From NCBI GenBank assembly GCA_021813425.1, contig JAKAKQ010000363.1:1-35718 (forward strand): a DNA stretch of 35,718 nucleotides. Reading direction: 5' to 3'. Position 1 is the first letter of the stretch. Each line of letters begins with the position of its first letter. This document shows, one piece after another, positions 1 to 7,151 of the stretch. Origin of the DNA: Nitrospirota bacterium (GTDB lineage Bacteria > Nitrospirota > Thermodesulfovibrionia > Thermodesulfovibrionales > UBA6898). Below the pieces are notes generated by a model. It made no database searches. It had not been told where the DNA came from and worked only from the letters and a program-made list of their open reading frames with translations. Position numbers and translations under genes: made by a program.

Positions 1-69
1 GGACAGTATTCCTTTAAATATTGCAGAAGCAGGCAAGCGTGGAAGATGGCAAACGGAAAGTTAAGAAAA

Positions 70-396
70 CTATCTACTGTAAACGACTATTCCTGTTTCC
101 AATATCTCTCTGGCAAACCCACTCTTTTCTCTGAGTTGTTTAGGTGTAAGGCCAATCGGCTCGATGGGCTCCCCGAATTTGTGATGTGCTTTGCTTAAAA
201 GCAGTTGTCGTTCAAAAATATCCAGTTTCTGAAATGAAGGCGATACTACGGCAATGTCTATATCGCTATATTCTTTCGGCTTTCCTTTTGCGTAAGAGCC
301 GAATAATATGACTTGTGAAACCTCAACCCCAAGCTGTTTGAGTTTCTGGATATATCTTTCTATGATATTTTCAATTTCCTGTTTCTTTTTAACCAT
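70..396 (-). CDS. MNT-type nucleotidyltransferase (antitoxin-like)
   Basis: Short minimal nucleotidyltransferase of 108 residues. The polymerase-beta-like signature is visible as GSYAKG followed by SDIDIAVV, giving the two metal-binding aspartates. In MNT-HEPN modules this partner usually acts as antitoxin, and some members modify the HEPN toxin by AMP transfer; that role is inferred here from family and context. It lies downstream of and overlaps the HEPN gene by 37 bases, so the two are translationally coupled. A clear AAGGAG lies about 8 bases before the ATG. The module reads away from the rest of the cluster. Confidence 0.85.
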   Translation of the reverse strand: MVKKKQEIENIIERYIQKLKQLGVEVSQVILFGSYAKGKPKEYSDIDIAVVSPSFQKLDIFERQLLLSKAHHKFGEPIEPIGLTPKQLREKSGFAREILETGIVVYSR

Positions 397-755
397 CTTA
401 ACAACTCCTTGGTTTTTTTCAGATAATCCTCTACTTTTTTTCTTTTAAAAGCCTTGACCATAGCATCTATGTCTTCAGGATATCTTGTAACAATGCTTAA
501 GTCATTAAGAGATTCAAGTGTTTCAAGATGTTTTTCAGGTATTTCAATTTCAGAAGTTTTTAAAAGATAAATCAGGTTATGAGTTTTGGGTGCGTTTTTT
601 TTTAGCACCGCCTCATATAATGCTTTTAGCAGCTTCTCGACTGCCAGATGACACATAAAAAGCACATAAATATATCTGCCGGTTTTTAGCATGTGTTCGG
701 CAGTCTTCAAATCATATTGAGAAGACTTGAGCCAATTCGCGATACTTTTATTCAT
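360..755 (-). CDS. HEPN-domain protein, partner of MNT
   Basis: All-helical HEPN protein of 131 residues. The recognisable part is the N-terminal helix pair (NWLKSSQYDLKTAEHML), then CHLAVEKLLKAL and KTHNLIYLL, typical of the HEPN family that pairs with minimal nucleotidyltransferases. HEPN toxins are often RNases using an R-X4-6-H motif. I do not see that motif with the usual spacing, so catalytic activity is uncertain. It is first in a two-gene minus-strand operon and overlaps the nucleotidyltransferase. GAGG before the ATG serves as ribosome site and an extended -10 box lies about 27 bases upstream. Confidence 0.8.
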   Translation of the reverse strand: MNKSIANWLKSSQYDLKTAEHMLKTGRYIYVLFMCHLAVEKLLKALYEAVLKKNAPKTHNLIYLLKTSEIEIPEKHLETLESLNDLSIVTRYPEDIDAMVKAFKRKKVEDYLKKTKELLRWLKRNRKLKIS

Positions 756-781
756 TCAAATGACCTCATTTGCGTATTAAG

Positions 782-790
782 ATTATACCA
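782..790 (-). promoter_or_regulatory. Extended -10 promoter of MNT-HEPN operon
   Basis: On the minus strand the sequence reads TGGTATAAT, a perfect extended -10 element, 27 bases before the HEPN start codon. No good -35 box is seen, which is normal for extended -10 promoters. Confidence 0.5.
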
Positions 791-825
791 GAATCCAAAT
801 TAAAACACTCTCTTCAAAATTTTAT

Positions 826-968
826 CAGCAGTTACAAATCCTCCACGAAGACACAAGTGCAGAAGTGCGGAGAGGAAGTATGCAAGCAAGCAAGTTGAAA
901 AGAAGTTTCCGGCTTGCTAACTTACATACTTGCCAACTTGTAAACTGGTGAGGTGCAGAAGTACAGAA
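826..968. repeat. Dispersed TTGCCAACTTG-type repeat, copy 1
   Basis: Non-coding repeat beginning CAGCAGTTACAAATCCTCC and ending with TTGCCAACTTGTAAACTGG followed by a GTGCAGAAG stretch. Both ends recur at 3656-3955, and parts recur at 2110-2200 and 2751-2838. It is built from short degenerate units around CTTGC and CAAG. It fills the space between the divergent MNT-HEPN operon and the next nucleotidyltransferase gene. Confidence 0.7.
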
Positions 969-973
969 ATATC

Positions 974-1002
974 TTGATATTGTATTCAAATTTGAATACA
1001 AT
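974..1002 (+). promoter_or_regulatory. Sigma-70 promoter of wHTH-nucleotidyltransferase gene
   Basis: TTGATA (974-979), a 17-base spacer and TACAAT (997-1002) form a strong sigma-70-like promoter. The spacer is almost wholly occupied by the first palindrome of the adjacent operator, so repressor binding would directly block RNA polymerase. Confidence 0.65.
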
Positions 1003-1023
1003 TGTATTCAGGATTGAATACAA
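980..1023. promoter_or_regulatory. Tandem palindromic operator
   Basis: Two adjoining palindromes. The first (980-1001) is a perfect 22-base inverted repeat with arms TTGTATTCAAA and TTTGAATACAA. The second (1002-1023) has arms TTGTATTCA and TGAATACAA around a 4-base centre. Together they give four TTGTATTCA half-sites ending three bases before the ATG at 1027. The downstream protein has an N-terminal winged helix, so autorepression is the natural reading (inference). Confidence 0.7.
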
Positions 1024-1026
1024 GCG

Positions 1027-1617
1027 ATGGATATTGTAAGCATATTATTTAAATCGAAGATCCGGCAGAAGATTCTTGTGAGGTTCTTTGCTGACGAGAG
1101 TAATAAATTCTATATCAACGAGATGGCGAGGATTGTCGGAACAACGCAAGGCACATGCAGACGTGAACTCAACAAGCTTGTTGATATGGGTTTGCTCATG
1201 ACATCAAGGGAAGGAAATCTGCAATTCTATCTTGTTAATAAGAAAACCCCTTTCTATAAAGAATTCAAAACAATAATCCAAAAGACAATAGGAATAGAGG
1301 CCCTTCTCAAAGAAGCACTGGAGAGGGTAGCGGGAATTGCTTTTGCTTTTGTTTTCGGTTCATATGCAAAAAATGAATTCAAGCCGGAATCTGATATTGA
1401 TATGGCGGTTGTCGGTGAAGTTAATGAGAAACTGCTGATTAAGAACCTGAAACACATTGAGAAGACCATTGAAAAAGAGATAAATTACCATTTATATTCA
1501 AGGAAGGAGTTTAAAGAAAAAATTAGAGCCAATTCGTTTGTAAGAAACATAATCAAAGATTATATAATAGTCGCGGGCGATGAAAGAGAATTTAGAAAAT
1601 TACTTAAAGCGGCTTGA
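1027..1617 (+). CDS. Winged-helix nucleotidyltransferase (antitoxin-like autorepressor)
   Basis: Protein of 196 residues with two domains. Residues about 1-80 form an ArsR/MarR-like winged helix (recognition region TTQGTCRRELNKLVDMGLL). Residues about 100-180 form a minimal nucleotidyltransferase with GSYAKN and SDIDMAVVG. Such fusions occur as the antitoxin half of MNT-HEPN modules; the DNA-binding domain and the tandem palindromes directly upstream suggest it controls its own operon. The next reading frame, a HEPN-like gene, overlaps its 3' end by 38 bases. The role is inferred; domain identity is clear. Confidence 0.8.
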   Translation: MDIVSILFKSKIRQKILVRFFADESNKFYINEMARIVGTTQGTCRRELNKLVDMGLLMTSREGNLQFYLVNKKTPFYKEFKTIIQKTIGIEALLKEALERVAGIAFAFVFGSYAKNEFKPESDIDMAVVGEVNEKLLIKNLKHIEKTIEKEINYHLYSRKEFKEKIRANSFVRNIIKDYIIVAGDEREFRKLLKAA

Positions 1618-2046
1618 ATCTGCCGGTTTTCTCAGGAAGGAGCGAATCGGCATTGATCAAATTAGAGCCTTGCTTATGAGCGCATCTAAGAAGTCGCATC
1701 AGAGAAGAATCTTACGATTGATGAGGAGGCATGTTATACACTTGCCTATAACGCAATGTTAAAGGCTGCAAGGGCGCTTCTATTTCTTCAGGGATACCGG
1801 CCTCATGACGGGCAGCAGCATAAGACAACTATCGAAGTTGCGGGGGAAATACTCGGCAAGGAATTCAGTGAGCTTATTGAGATGTTCGATAAGATGAGGA
1901 AGAAAAGAAATCAGTTCACTTACGACCCGATGCTTCCCTTGAGCCTGACGGAAGCTAAAACCGCTCTGAAAACAGCAGACGATTTTTATAAGAGAGTAAG
2001 AATTTTTCTGTATAAGAAATATCCCCAGCTTAAATTGTTCGAATAG
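1580..2046 (+). pseudogene. HEPN-domain partner, frameshifted
   Basis: Begins with ATGAAAGAG inside the end of the nucleotidyltransferase gene and reads in one frame to about 1690 (NYLKRLESAGFLRKERIG...LLMSAS). The homologous reading then continues in the -1 frame from about 1690 (EVASEKNLTIDEEACYTLAYNAMLKAARALLF...) to the stop at 2046. Joined, the two parts give a HEPN protein of about 154 residues. The place of the usual R-X4-6-H motif reads RNQFTY, with tyrosine where histidine is expected. The shift lies in TCTAAGAAGTCG. It may be a decayed toxin or a sequencing error; nothing nearby suggests programmed frameshifting. Confidence 0.65.
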
Positions 2047-2109
2047 CTCCCCACCTGTACCAAAACTTGTCTGCCGTCACCTGTCTGTTGGAAGTAGAGA
2101 CATGTCCGC

Positions 2110-2200
2110 CAGCAGTTCCAAATCCTCCGCGAAAACAAAAGCGGGCAAGCAGGAAAGAGGGCCATCAAAACAAGCACTTCAAAACAAGCAGATTGAAAAG
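2110..2200. repeat. Dispersed repeat, copy 2 (partial)
   Basis: Starts CAGCAGTTCCAAATCCTCC and continues with GCGAAAACAAAAGC and runs of CAAGCA, closely matching the 5' half of the copies at 826 and 3656. It lies between the frameshifted HEPN gene and the DUF433 gene and carries no reading frame of its own. Confidence 0.6.
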
Positions 2201-2227
2201 AATGAGCCGTTGTGTTAGATTTAAAGC

Positions 2228-2461
2228 ATGAAGGCAGACTGGAAAAAAAGAATTGAGATAAACCCGGACATACTGGGCGGGAAGCCTGTTATTAAAGGCA
2301 CGCGTGTTCCTGTGGAAGTTATTGTCGGCGGTCTAGCAGGCGGCATGACTGTGGAAGATGTCTGCATGGAATACCGGATTAAGCCCGAAGATGTAAGGGC
2401 TGCCCTCGCCTATGCAGCTGAAACTCTGTCAGAGGAACACCTGATTGCGGTTTCTCGTTGA
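2228..2461 (+). CDS. DUF433 family antitoxin
   Basis: A 77-residue DUF433 protein. The family signature is clear: INPDILGGKPVIKGTRVPVEVIVGGLAGGMTVEDV, followed by a helix-turn-helix-like stretch (YRIKPEDVRAALAYA). DUF433 proteins are usually encoded just before a PIN-like DUF5615 gene and are regarded as antitoxins. That partner follows here with a 17-base overlap, so the two are translationally coupled. The function as antitoxin is family-based inference. Confidence 0.85.
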   Translation: MKADWKKRIEINPDILGGKPVIKGTRVPVEVIVGGLAGGMTVEDVCMEYRIKPEDVRAALAYAAETLSEEHLIAVSR

Positions 2462-2840
2462 CGAAAACCTCCCTCTTGAAATTATAGAGTATCTTTTGTC
2501 GATTAATCATGATGTCTTTGATATAGCAGCATCAGATTTAAGGGGTTCTTCCGATAAAATTCTCTGGACTAAGGCTGCTGAAGAAAAAAGGATAATCATC
2601 ACCAGGGACCTTGATTATCCTATACCGAGGCTGAGACCTTCGCCATTTGGAGTAATATTAATCCGTGTCCCGTCAGATTTTAAGGCTGCTATCATTACAA
2701 GGATATTTAAAGAAGCCTTAGCAAAAATAGACCTTGAAAAGCTGAGGCAGGGGACTTGCAAACTTCTCAACTCCCCAAGCTTGCCAACTTGCAGTCTGGT
2801 GAGTGCAGAAGCATACAAACGCGAAAGTTCAGAAGATTAG
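2445..2840 (+). CDS. DUF5615 PIN-like toxin with repeat-derived C-terminus
   Basis: Starts at a TTG 8 bases after AGAGGA, overlapping the DUF433 stop. Residues 1-100 are a standard DUF5615/Mut7-C-like PIN domain: FLVDENLP at the N-terminus, DLRGSSDKILWTKAAEE in the middle and IITRDLDY as the second acidic motif. Such proteins are predicted RNases. The last 28 or so residues, after LEKLRQG, are not typical of the family and are encoded by the dispersed repeat (2751-2838), which seems to have replaced the native 3' end. Whether the altered protein is still active is unknown. Confidence 0.8.
   Translation: MRFLVDENLPLEIIEYLLSINHDVFDIAASDLRGSSDKILWTKAAEEKRIIITRDLDYPIPRLRPSPFGVILIRVPSDFKAAIITRIFKEALAKIDLEKLRQGTCKLLNSPSLPTCSLVSAEAYKRESSED
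2751..2838. repeat. Dispersed repeat copy inside the DUF5615 gene
   Basis: Contains CTTGCCAACTTGCAGTCTGG at 2780-2799 followed by TGAGTGCAGAAG, matching 929-963 and 3798-3830. It forms the 3' end of the DUF5615 reading frame. Confidence 0.65.
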
Positions 2841-2850
2841 TCACATTAAG

Positions 2851-2859
2851 TGGTATAAT
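2851..2859 (+). promoter_or_regulatory. Possible extended -10 promoter
   Basis: TGGTATAAT lies 12 bases before the ATG at 2871, right after the repeat-derived end of the DUF5615 gene. No convincing -35 box. It would drive the small gene and the nucleotidyltransferase that follow. Confidence 0.35.
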
Positions 2860-2870
2860 AGAAGCGAAAT

Positions 2871-3077
2871 ATGATCAAGAACGCAAAGCTTTTAGCAAAA
2901 TTTGAGGATGGGCAACTAAGAAAAGAACGGCTTTCTTATGCGCAGGCACTGAAGATTTTTGAGGCGATGTGGGAAGAGGCTGTAAATCTCGGCGTTCTTC
3001 CTTTAAAAAATCCTCTTGAAGATATCGAAACGGATATTGAACTTGCCAGGGTGCTGAACTCATGTTCGAAAAGCTGA
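2871..3077 (+). CDS. Small protein paired with a nucleotidyltransferase
   Basis: Acidic-helical protein of 68 residues without a domain I can name (SYAQALKIFEAMWEEAVNLGVLP is the most regular helix). It overlaps the following nucleotidyltransferase by 16 bases, and small proteins of this sort commonly precede such genes, so it is probably the other half of a two-gene module. No signal peptide or membrane segment. Function unknown. Confidence 0.6.
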   Translation: MIKNAKLLAKFEDGQLRKERLSYAQALKIFEAMWEEAVNLGVLPLKNPLEDIETDIELARVLNSCSKS

Positions 3078-3619
3078 TAGCAAAAACTGCATCTTCTTTA
3101 AAAAAACACAAAATTCCTTACATGATAATCGGCGGGCAGGCTGTTCTTCTTTACGGCTCGCCAAGACTTACAAAAGACATTGATATAACCCTCGGAGTGA
3201 GCATAGACATGCTGCCTGCTCTGATGAATATAATTAGAGAGACAGGATTAAAAGCAATTCCCGAAAATCCTGAAAGTTTTGCACTAAGAACATATGTTCT
3301 ACCTGCTGAAGATGAGAAAAGCCGCATAAGGGTTGACTTTATATTTTCTTTTACGCCGTATGAAAGACATGCGATCAAGCGGGCCAAGGATATAAATATA
3401 GAAAAGACAAAGGTTAAGTTCGCCGCAGTTGAGGATATTGTTATTCACAAGATTTTTTCAGGTCGTGAGAGAGATATTGAGGATGTCAGGGTAATACTTA
3501 TCAAAAACCCGTCGTGTGACCTGACCTATATAAAGAAATGGCTGGAAGAATTTGGGCAAGCAGTTGAAGGAAAAAATTTTTTGGCAGTATTAGATGACAT
3601 CCTTAAAACTTTGAAATAA
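3062..3619 (+). CDS. Nucleotidyltransferase, AbiEii/DUF6036-like
   Basis: A 185-residue nucleotidyltransferase-fold protein. Residues about 17-45 carry the signature: YMIIGGQAVLLYGSPRLTKDIDITL, with the DxD metal-binding pair after the G-S helix turn. A later acidic residue lies in RIRVDFIFSF. This layout is that of stand-alone nucleotidyltransferases related to AbiEii-type toxins and DUF6036. It is coupled to the small upstream gene. It differs clearly from the two MNT proteins nearby, so the cluster holds two kinds of nucleotidyltransferase. The toxin/antitoxin role is inference. Confidence 0.75.
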   Translation: MFEKLIAKTASSLKKHKIPYMIIGGQAVLLYGSPRLTKDIDITLGVSIDMLPALMNIIRETGLKAIPENPESFALRTYVLPAEDEKSRIRVDFIFSFTPYERHAIKRAKDINIEKTKVKFAAVEDIVIHKIFSGRERDIEDVRVILIKNPSCDLTYIKKWLEEFGQAVEGKNFLAVLDDILKTLK

Positions 3620-3655
3620 TTCTTAGCGGCCTCACTCATTGCCCCAAAAACCCTC

Positions 3656-3955
3656 CAGCAGTTACAAATCCTCCGCGAAAACAAAAGAGTAGAAGCAGGC
3701 AAGATAGCAAGCTCGTAAGTCCAGAGCGGTAAGCTTGTAAACTATCCCACTTGCGTACTTGCCTACTTTGGTGCTATTCGGCTTGCTAACTAACATGCTT
3801 GCCAACTTGCAAACTGGTGAGGTGCGGAAGTGCAGAAGGCAAAAACCAAGCAAGTATACAAGAGGGTAAGTTGGCAAGGACTTCCCGACTTTCCAAATTG
3901 TTATCTTGCTATCTTGCTGACTTGCAGACTTACTTTCTTTCATACTTGCCGATTT
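3656..3955. repeat. Dispersed repeat, longest copy; otherwise empty intergenic region
   Basis: The 386 bases between the nucleotidyltransferase and lolA hold no credible gene. The stretch begins CAGCAGTTACAAATCCTCC (as at 826), contains CTTGCCAACTTGCAAACTGG at 3798, and continues as degenerate ACTTGC/GCAAG units up to about 3955. Units of the two orientations could fold on each other. A TAGAAT box at 3988-3993 without a -35 partner is the only promoter-like sign for the following operon. Confidence 0.65.
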
Positions 3956-4005
3956 GCTGTGATTATGAAAAAACGGATACTTTGATGTAGAATAAAATCA
4001 CTTTA

Positions 4006-4638
4006 TTGAAGGTGACCCAGATAAAAAATACTCTATTCATAATTATCCTTTTAATCCTGTTTACCTTATCTGTTTCTAATGCCGACATAATCGATGACCT
4101 CAAGGCAAAACAGGCAAAGGTAAAGACAATAAGCGCTCAGTTCACACAGGAAAAGCATACAAAACTGCTTGCGAAGCCGATAAAAAGCACAGGGAGGTTC
4201 CTCTATAAACAACCTGACAGGATACGCTGGGAATACCAGGGCGGCACAAATATGCATGTTATCTTTAACGGCAGGGAATTCTGGTTATACTACCCTGACC
4301 TGAATGAGGCCGACAAAATCAACGGGATGCCCCAATACTCATCACTCATGCACTTCGATATATCAAAGATGTCAGAGGATTACGATATAAAAGGCACAAG
4401 GGAGAGGAATCTTCTGAAATTACGGTTTACGCCAAAGGTGAAAAGTCCTGTAGCATCGATAGAGATGGAATTCCCTGAGGACTCTTCCTTCCCAAAGGGC
4501 CTGAAGTTGACTGACTCAAATGGCGAGGTAACCTCGATAATCTTCAGGGATATAAAACTGAATTCAGACATCCAGGACAATATTTTTACATTTGCACCGG
4601 GCAAGGGTACAAAAGTAAGGGAAAGGTCTTTGCCGTGA
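4006..4638 (+). CDS. lolA: LolA-like outer-membrane lipoprotein carrier
   Basis: A 210-residue periplasmic LolA-family protein. Residues 1-26 are a signal peptide (hydrophobic FIIILLILFTLSV, cleavage after SNA). The mature part shows LolA features: early ISAQFTQEKH, then PIKSTGRFLYKQPDRIRWEY, the FNGREFWLYYPDL strand and a C-terminal IFRDIKLNSDIQDNIFTFAPGKGTKV. LolA ferries lipoproteins, and in polyene-lipid clusters LolA paralogues are thought to carry lipid products. Leading this operon, it is more likely a pathway-specific copy than the housekeeping one (inference). Start is TTG 4006; GTG 4012 is an alternative. Confidence 0.85.
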   Translation: MKVTQIKNTLFIIILLILFTLSVSNADIIDDLKAKQAKVKTISAQFTQEKHTKLLAKPIKSTGRFLYKQPDRIRWEYQGGTNMHVIFNGREFWLYYPDLNEADKINGMPQYSSLMHFDISKMSEDYDIKGTRERNLLKLRFTPKVKSPVASIEMEFPEDSSFPKGLKLTDSNGEVTSIIFRDIKLNSDIQDNIFTFAPGKGTKVRERSLP

Positions 4639-5843
4639 TGCGTCCTGTAATCACAGGGATAGGTATTGTTTCTTCAATAGGCATCGGCAAAGACGCTTAC
4701 TGGGATGCCTTGAGCCGTGGCATATGCGGTATAGGGGAGATAACCCTTTTTGACACCTCAGGTTTCAAGGGCAAGCTCGGAGCCGAGGTGAAGGGTTTTT
4801 CTCCTGACAGATATCTCGACAGGCGTGAAACAAGGAGGCTCTCAAGATGCGATATGCTCGGAGCAACAGCCTTAATGGAGGCGCTTAAAGACTCGGGGCT
4901 CGACCTGGATTCAATTGACAGGACAAGGCTTGCTGTTGTGCTCGGGAGCGGTTCAGCCGGGCTTCTCTCCGGAGAGAAATTCAAGCGGCAATTATTTAAC
5001 AATAAAAGACCAAGCCCTTCTCTTCTTGTTTCATTCTCATCTTCTGCGCTTACGGATTATATTGCGCTTAAGACCGGCGCTCAGGGGTTCCGTTCCACTG
5101 TCTCGACTGCCTGCTCCTCAAGCAGCACCGCAATAGGAATAGCAGGGGAGATTATAAGAAAAGGCATTGCAGATTTCGTGATTACTGGAGGCAGTGAATC
5201 GCTTGCAGAGACTACATTCAGCGGTTTCAATTCTCTGAGGGCTGTAGATGAAGTGCCGTGCAGACCTTTTGACTGGGACAGGAAAGGCATATCACTTGGT
5301 GAAGGCGCTGCAATCTTTGTGGTTGAGAGATACGATCGCGCAAAACAGAGGGGAAGGAGGCTGTATGCCGAGATTGCGGGTTATGGCCTTTCATGCGATG
5401 CTTATCATGTTACAGCCCCATCGTCTGACGGCAAAGGAATAGCCCATGCAATTAACCTTGCGGTAAAGAATTCGGGCATTGATATGGCATGTATTGGATA
5501 TATTAATGCGCACGGCACAGGGACTCCTGCAAATGATGTTGCTGAGACAAATGCATTCAAACTCGCCTTCGGACAATCAGCCTATAATATTCCGATAAGC
5601 TCGACCAAGTCCATGATAGGACACTGCCTCGGCGCAGCCGGGGCATCCGAGGCTGCAGCAGCCATACTGCCCTTTGTCAGGGGTATTATCCCTCCCACAA
5701 TAAATTATAAGAACCCTGATCCTGAATGCGACCTTGACTATGTTCCGGAACCCCGGCAGGCAGAAGGGATTTATGCAGTGATCTCAACATCGGTTGCGTT
5801 CGGCGGGAACAACACAGCGCTGATACTAAGGAGGGCAGATTGA
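4638..5843 (+). CDS. Beta-ketoacyl-ACP synthase II-like (catalytic KS subunit)
   Basis: Condensing enzyme of about 401 residues that elongates ACP-bound acyl chains. The full Cys-His-His triad is present: Cys in STACSSSS (residue about 159), His in NAHGTGTP (about 292) and His in MIGHCLGAAG (about 329), with the conserved Lys in STKS. It starts with ITGIGIVSSIG as KAS II enzymes do. The ATG overlaps the lolA stop as TGATG. The next gene is a catalytically dead paralogue, so this is best read as the alpha subunit of a KS/chain-length-factor heterodimer, as in type II polyketide and aryl-polyene systems, rather than housekeeping FabF. Confidence 0.92.
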   Translation: MRPVITGIGIVSSIGIGKDAYWDALSRGICGIGEITLFDTSGFKGKLGAEVKGFSPDRYLDRRETRRLSRCDMLGATALMEALKDSGLDLDSIDRTRLAVVLGSGSAGLLSGEKFKRQLFNNKRPSPSLLVSFSSSALTDYIALKTGAQGFRSTVSTACSSSSTAIGIAGEIIRKGIADFVITGGSESLAETTFSGFNSLRAVDEVPCRPFDWDRKGISLGEGAAIFVVERYDRAKQRGRRLYAEIAGYGLSCDAYHVTAPSSDGKGIAHAINLAVKNSGIDMACIGYINAHGTGTPANDVAETNAFKLAFGQSAYNIPISSTKSMIGHCLGAAGASEAAAAILPFVRGIIPPTINYKNPDPECDLDYVPEPRQAEGIYAVISTSVAFGGNNTALILRRAD

Positions 5844-7036
5844 TAGCCATAACAGGGATCGGCATTATATCACCGGTAGGGATCGGGAAGACAGAGGTAC
5901 TCAAGTCCCTTTCCCTGTCTGTTTCAGGTGTGTCTGTCTCTGAAATTTCTGGACTGTCCGGATCAGGCATAACCAGGCTCGGTGAGGTAAAAGACTTTTT
6001 TCCAAAAAGATATATACCACCTATCAAAGCAAGACGCATGTCAAGGTTTTCACAGTTCGGACTTGCCTCTGCCATAGAGGCATTGACCGATTCCGGACTT
6101 CAACTGAATGAAGATAACCTCTTTACAGGAGGGATCGCTGTCGGCACAGGACTGGCAAGCACTGACAGCACCGACAGATTCTACGAGGGACTCCTCAGAG
6201 AAGGGCCTGAAGGGACTAACCCGATGATATTCCCTGAAACCGTGCAGAACATAGCAGCAAGTCATATATCAATACATTTCGGGATAAGGGGGCCGAATAT
6301 AACCTTCAGCCACTCTGATATCTCATCCGAACTCGCACTTTTCTACGGGTGTGAACTGCTGAGAGACAGGCAGGTGGATTTTGTGATCGCAGCAGGCGCT
6401 GATGAACTGAGCATTGCATCCGTGATCGGATATTCCTCCCTCGGCTTATTATCTGATAATATGATGCCTTTTGATATGGACAGAAAAGGTTTTGTGCTTG
6501 CCGAAGGCGGTGCCGCAATTGTGCTGGAAAGGTCCGAAGATGCGATCAGAAGAAACGCAAATGTCTACTGCAAAGTTGCAGCATCTGCCTTTTCATCATT
6601 TCCGACGCCGACTGTCCAGTACGACATCAGCCGGGCATCGATGAGACATTCCATGAAGACCGCCCTGTCGAATGCCGGCATCGATCACCCTGACTTCATA
6701 TCTGCCACGGCAAATTCTACAAGAGACCTCGACAGACTTGAGACAGAAGCTATCAAAGATATTTTCGGCAGCAGGGCAACATCCATACCGGTATCTGCTA
6801 TAAGGTCATTTTATGGTTTCTTTCCCGGTGACGGCATGTTAAGGATTGCTGCTGCCGCCCTATGTATAAAATATGGAATGATACCCGTAACCCTCGGACT
6901 GAGAAGCGCTTTTCCTGAATGCGACCTCGATTATGTTTTAGACGGGCCAAGGGAGGCCGATATCAACTCTGTATTGATAAATTCGTTTTCGAGCGGAGGA
7001 AGCGCCGCATCGACAGTGCTGATGAAAGGAAAATGA
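5840..7036 (+). CDS. Chain-length-factor-like KS beta subunit (inactive ketosynthase)
   Basis: A 398-residue ketosynthase fold aligning along its whole length with the preceding KS, but with all catalytic residues lost. The active-site Cys is Asp160 (FSHSDISSE), the HGTGT histidine is Thr290 (SATANSTRD), and the GH histidine is Phe327 (FYGFFPGDG). This is the hallmark of chain-length factors that pair with an active KS and set product length. In classic type II systems the Cys is usually Gln, so Asp is notable. Starts at TTG 5840, five bases after a perfect AAGGAGGG, overlapping the KS stop by four bases, which implies one-to-one expression. Confidence 0.88.
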   Translation: MIAITGIGIISPVGIGKTEVLKSLSLSVSGVSVSEISGLSGSGITRLGEVKDFFPKRYIPPIKARRMSRFSQFGLASAIEALTDSGLQLNEDNLFTGGIAVGTGLASTDSTDRFYEGLLREGPEGTNPMIFPETVQNIAASHISIHFGIRGPNITFSHSDISSELALFYGCELLRDRQVDFVIAAGADELSIASVIGYSSLGLLSDNMMPFDMDRKGFVLAEGGAAIVLERSEDAIRRNANVYCKVAASAFSSFPTPTVQYDISRASMRHSMKTALSNAGIDHPDFISATANSTRDLDRLETEAIKDIFGSRATSIPVSAIRSFYGFFPGDGMLRIAAAALCIKYGMIPVTLGLRSAFPECDLDYVLDGPREADINSVLINSFSSGGSAASTVLMKGK

Positions 7037-7083
7037 ACCATTTGCAAAAAAAAGACTACGATAATTATAAAAATCCCCCTTTC

Positions 7084-7136
7084 TCCCCCTTTTTCAAAGG
7101 GGGATTCAGTAAAAACCCCTCTTTGGCAAAGAGGGG
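7084..7136. repeat. Double hairpin intergenic repeat
   Basis: Two perfect stem-loops. TCCCCCTTT/AAAGGGGGA (7084-7104) and CCCCTCTTT/AAAGAGGGG (7116-7136) each have a 9-base stem and a 3-base loop. Flanking AATCCCC (from about 7073) and GGGGAGATTTT (7140-7150) could extend this into a larger cruciform. This type of C-rich/G-rich hairpin is a common dispersed intergenic repeat in several bacterial groups. The right end supplies the GGGGAG ribosome site of the next gene. Confidence 0.75.
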
Positions 7137-7151
7137 TATGGGGAGATTTTC

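Noticed and set aside
3656-3955. Possible CRISPR array in the TTGCCAACTTG-rich region
   Set aside because: Repeat units are degenerate, unevenly spaced and lack unique spacers of constant length; no cas gene is present.
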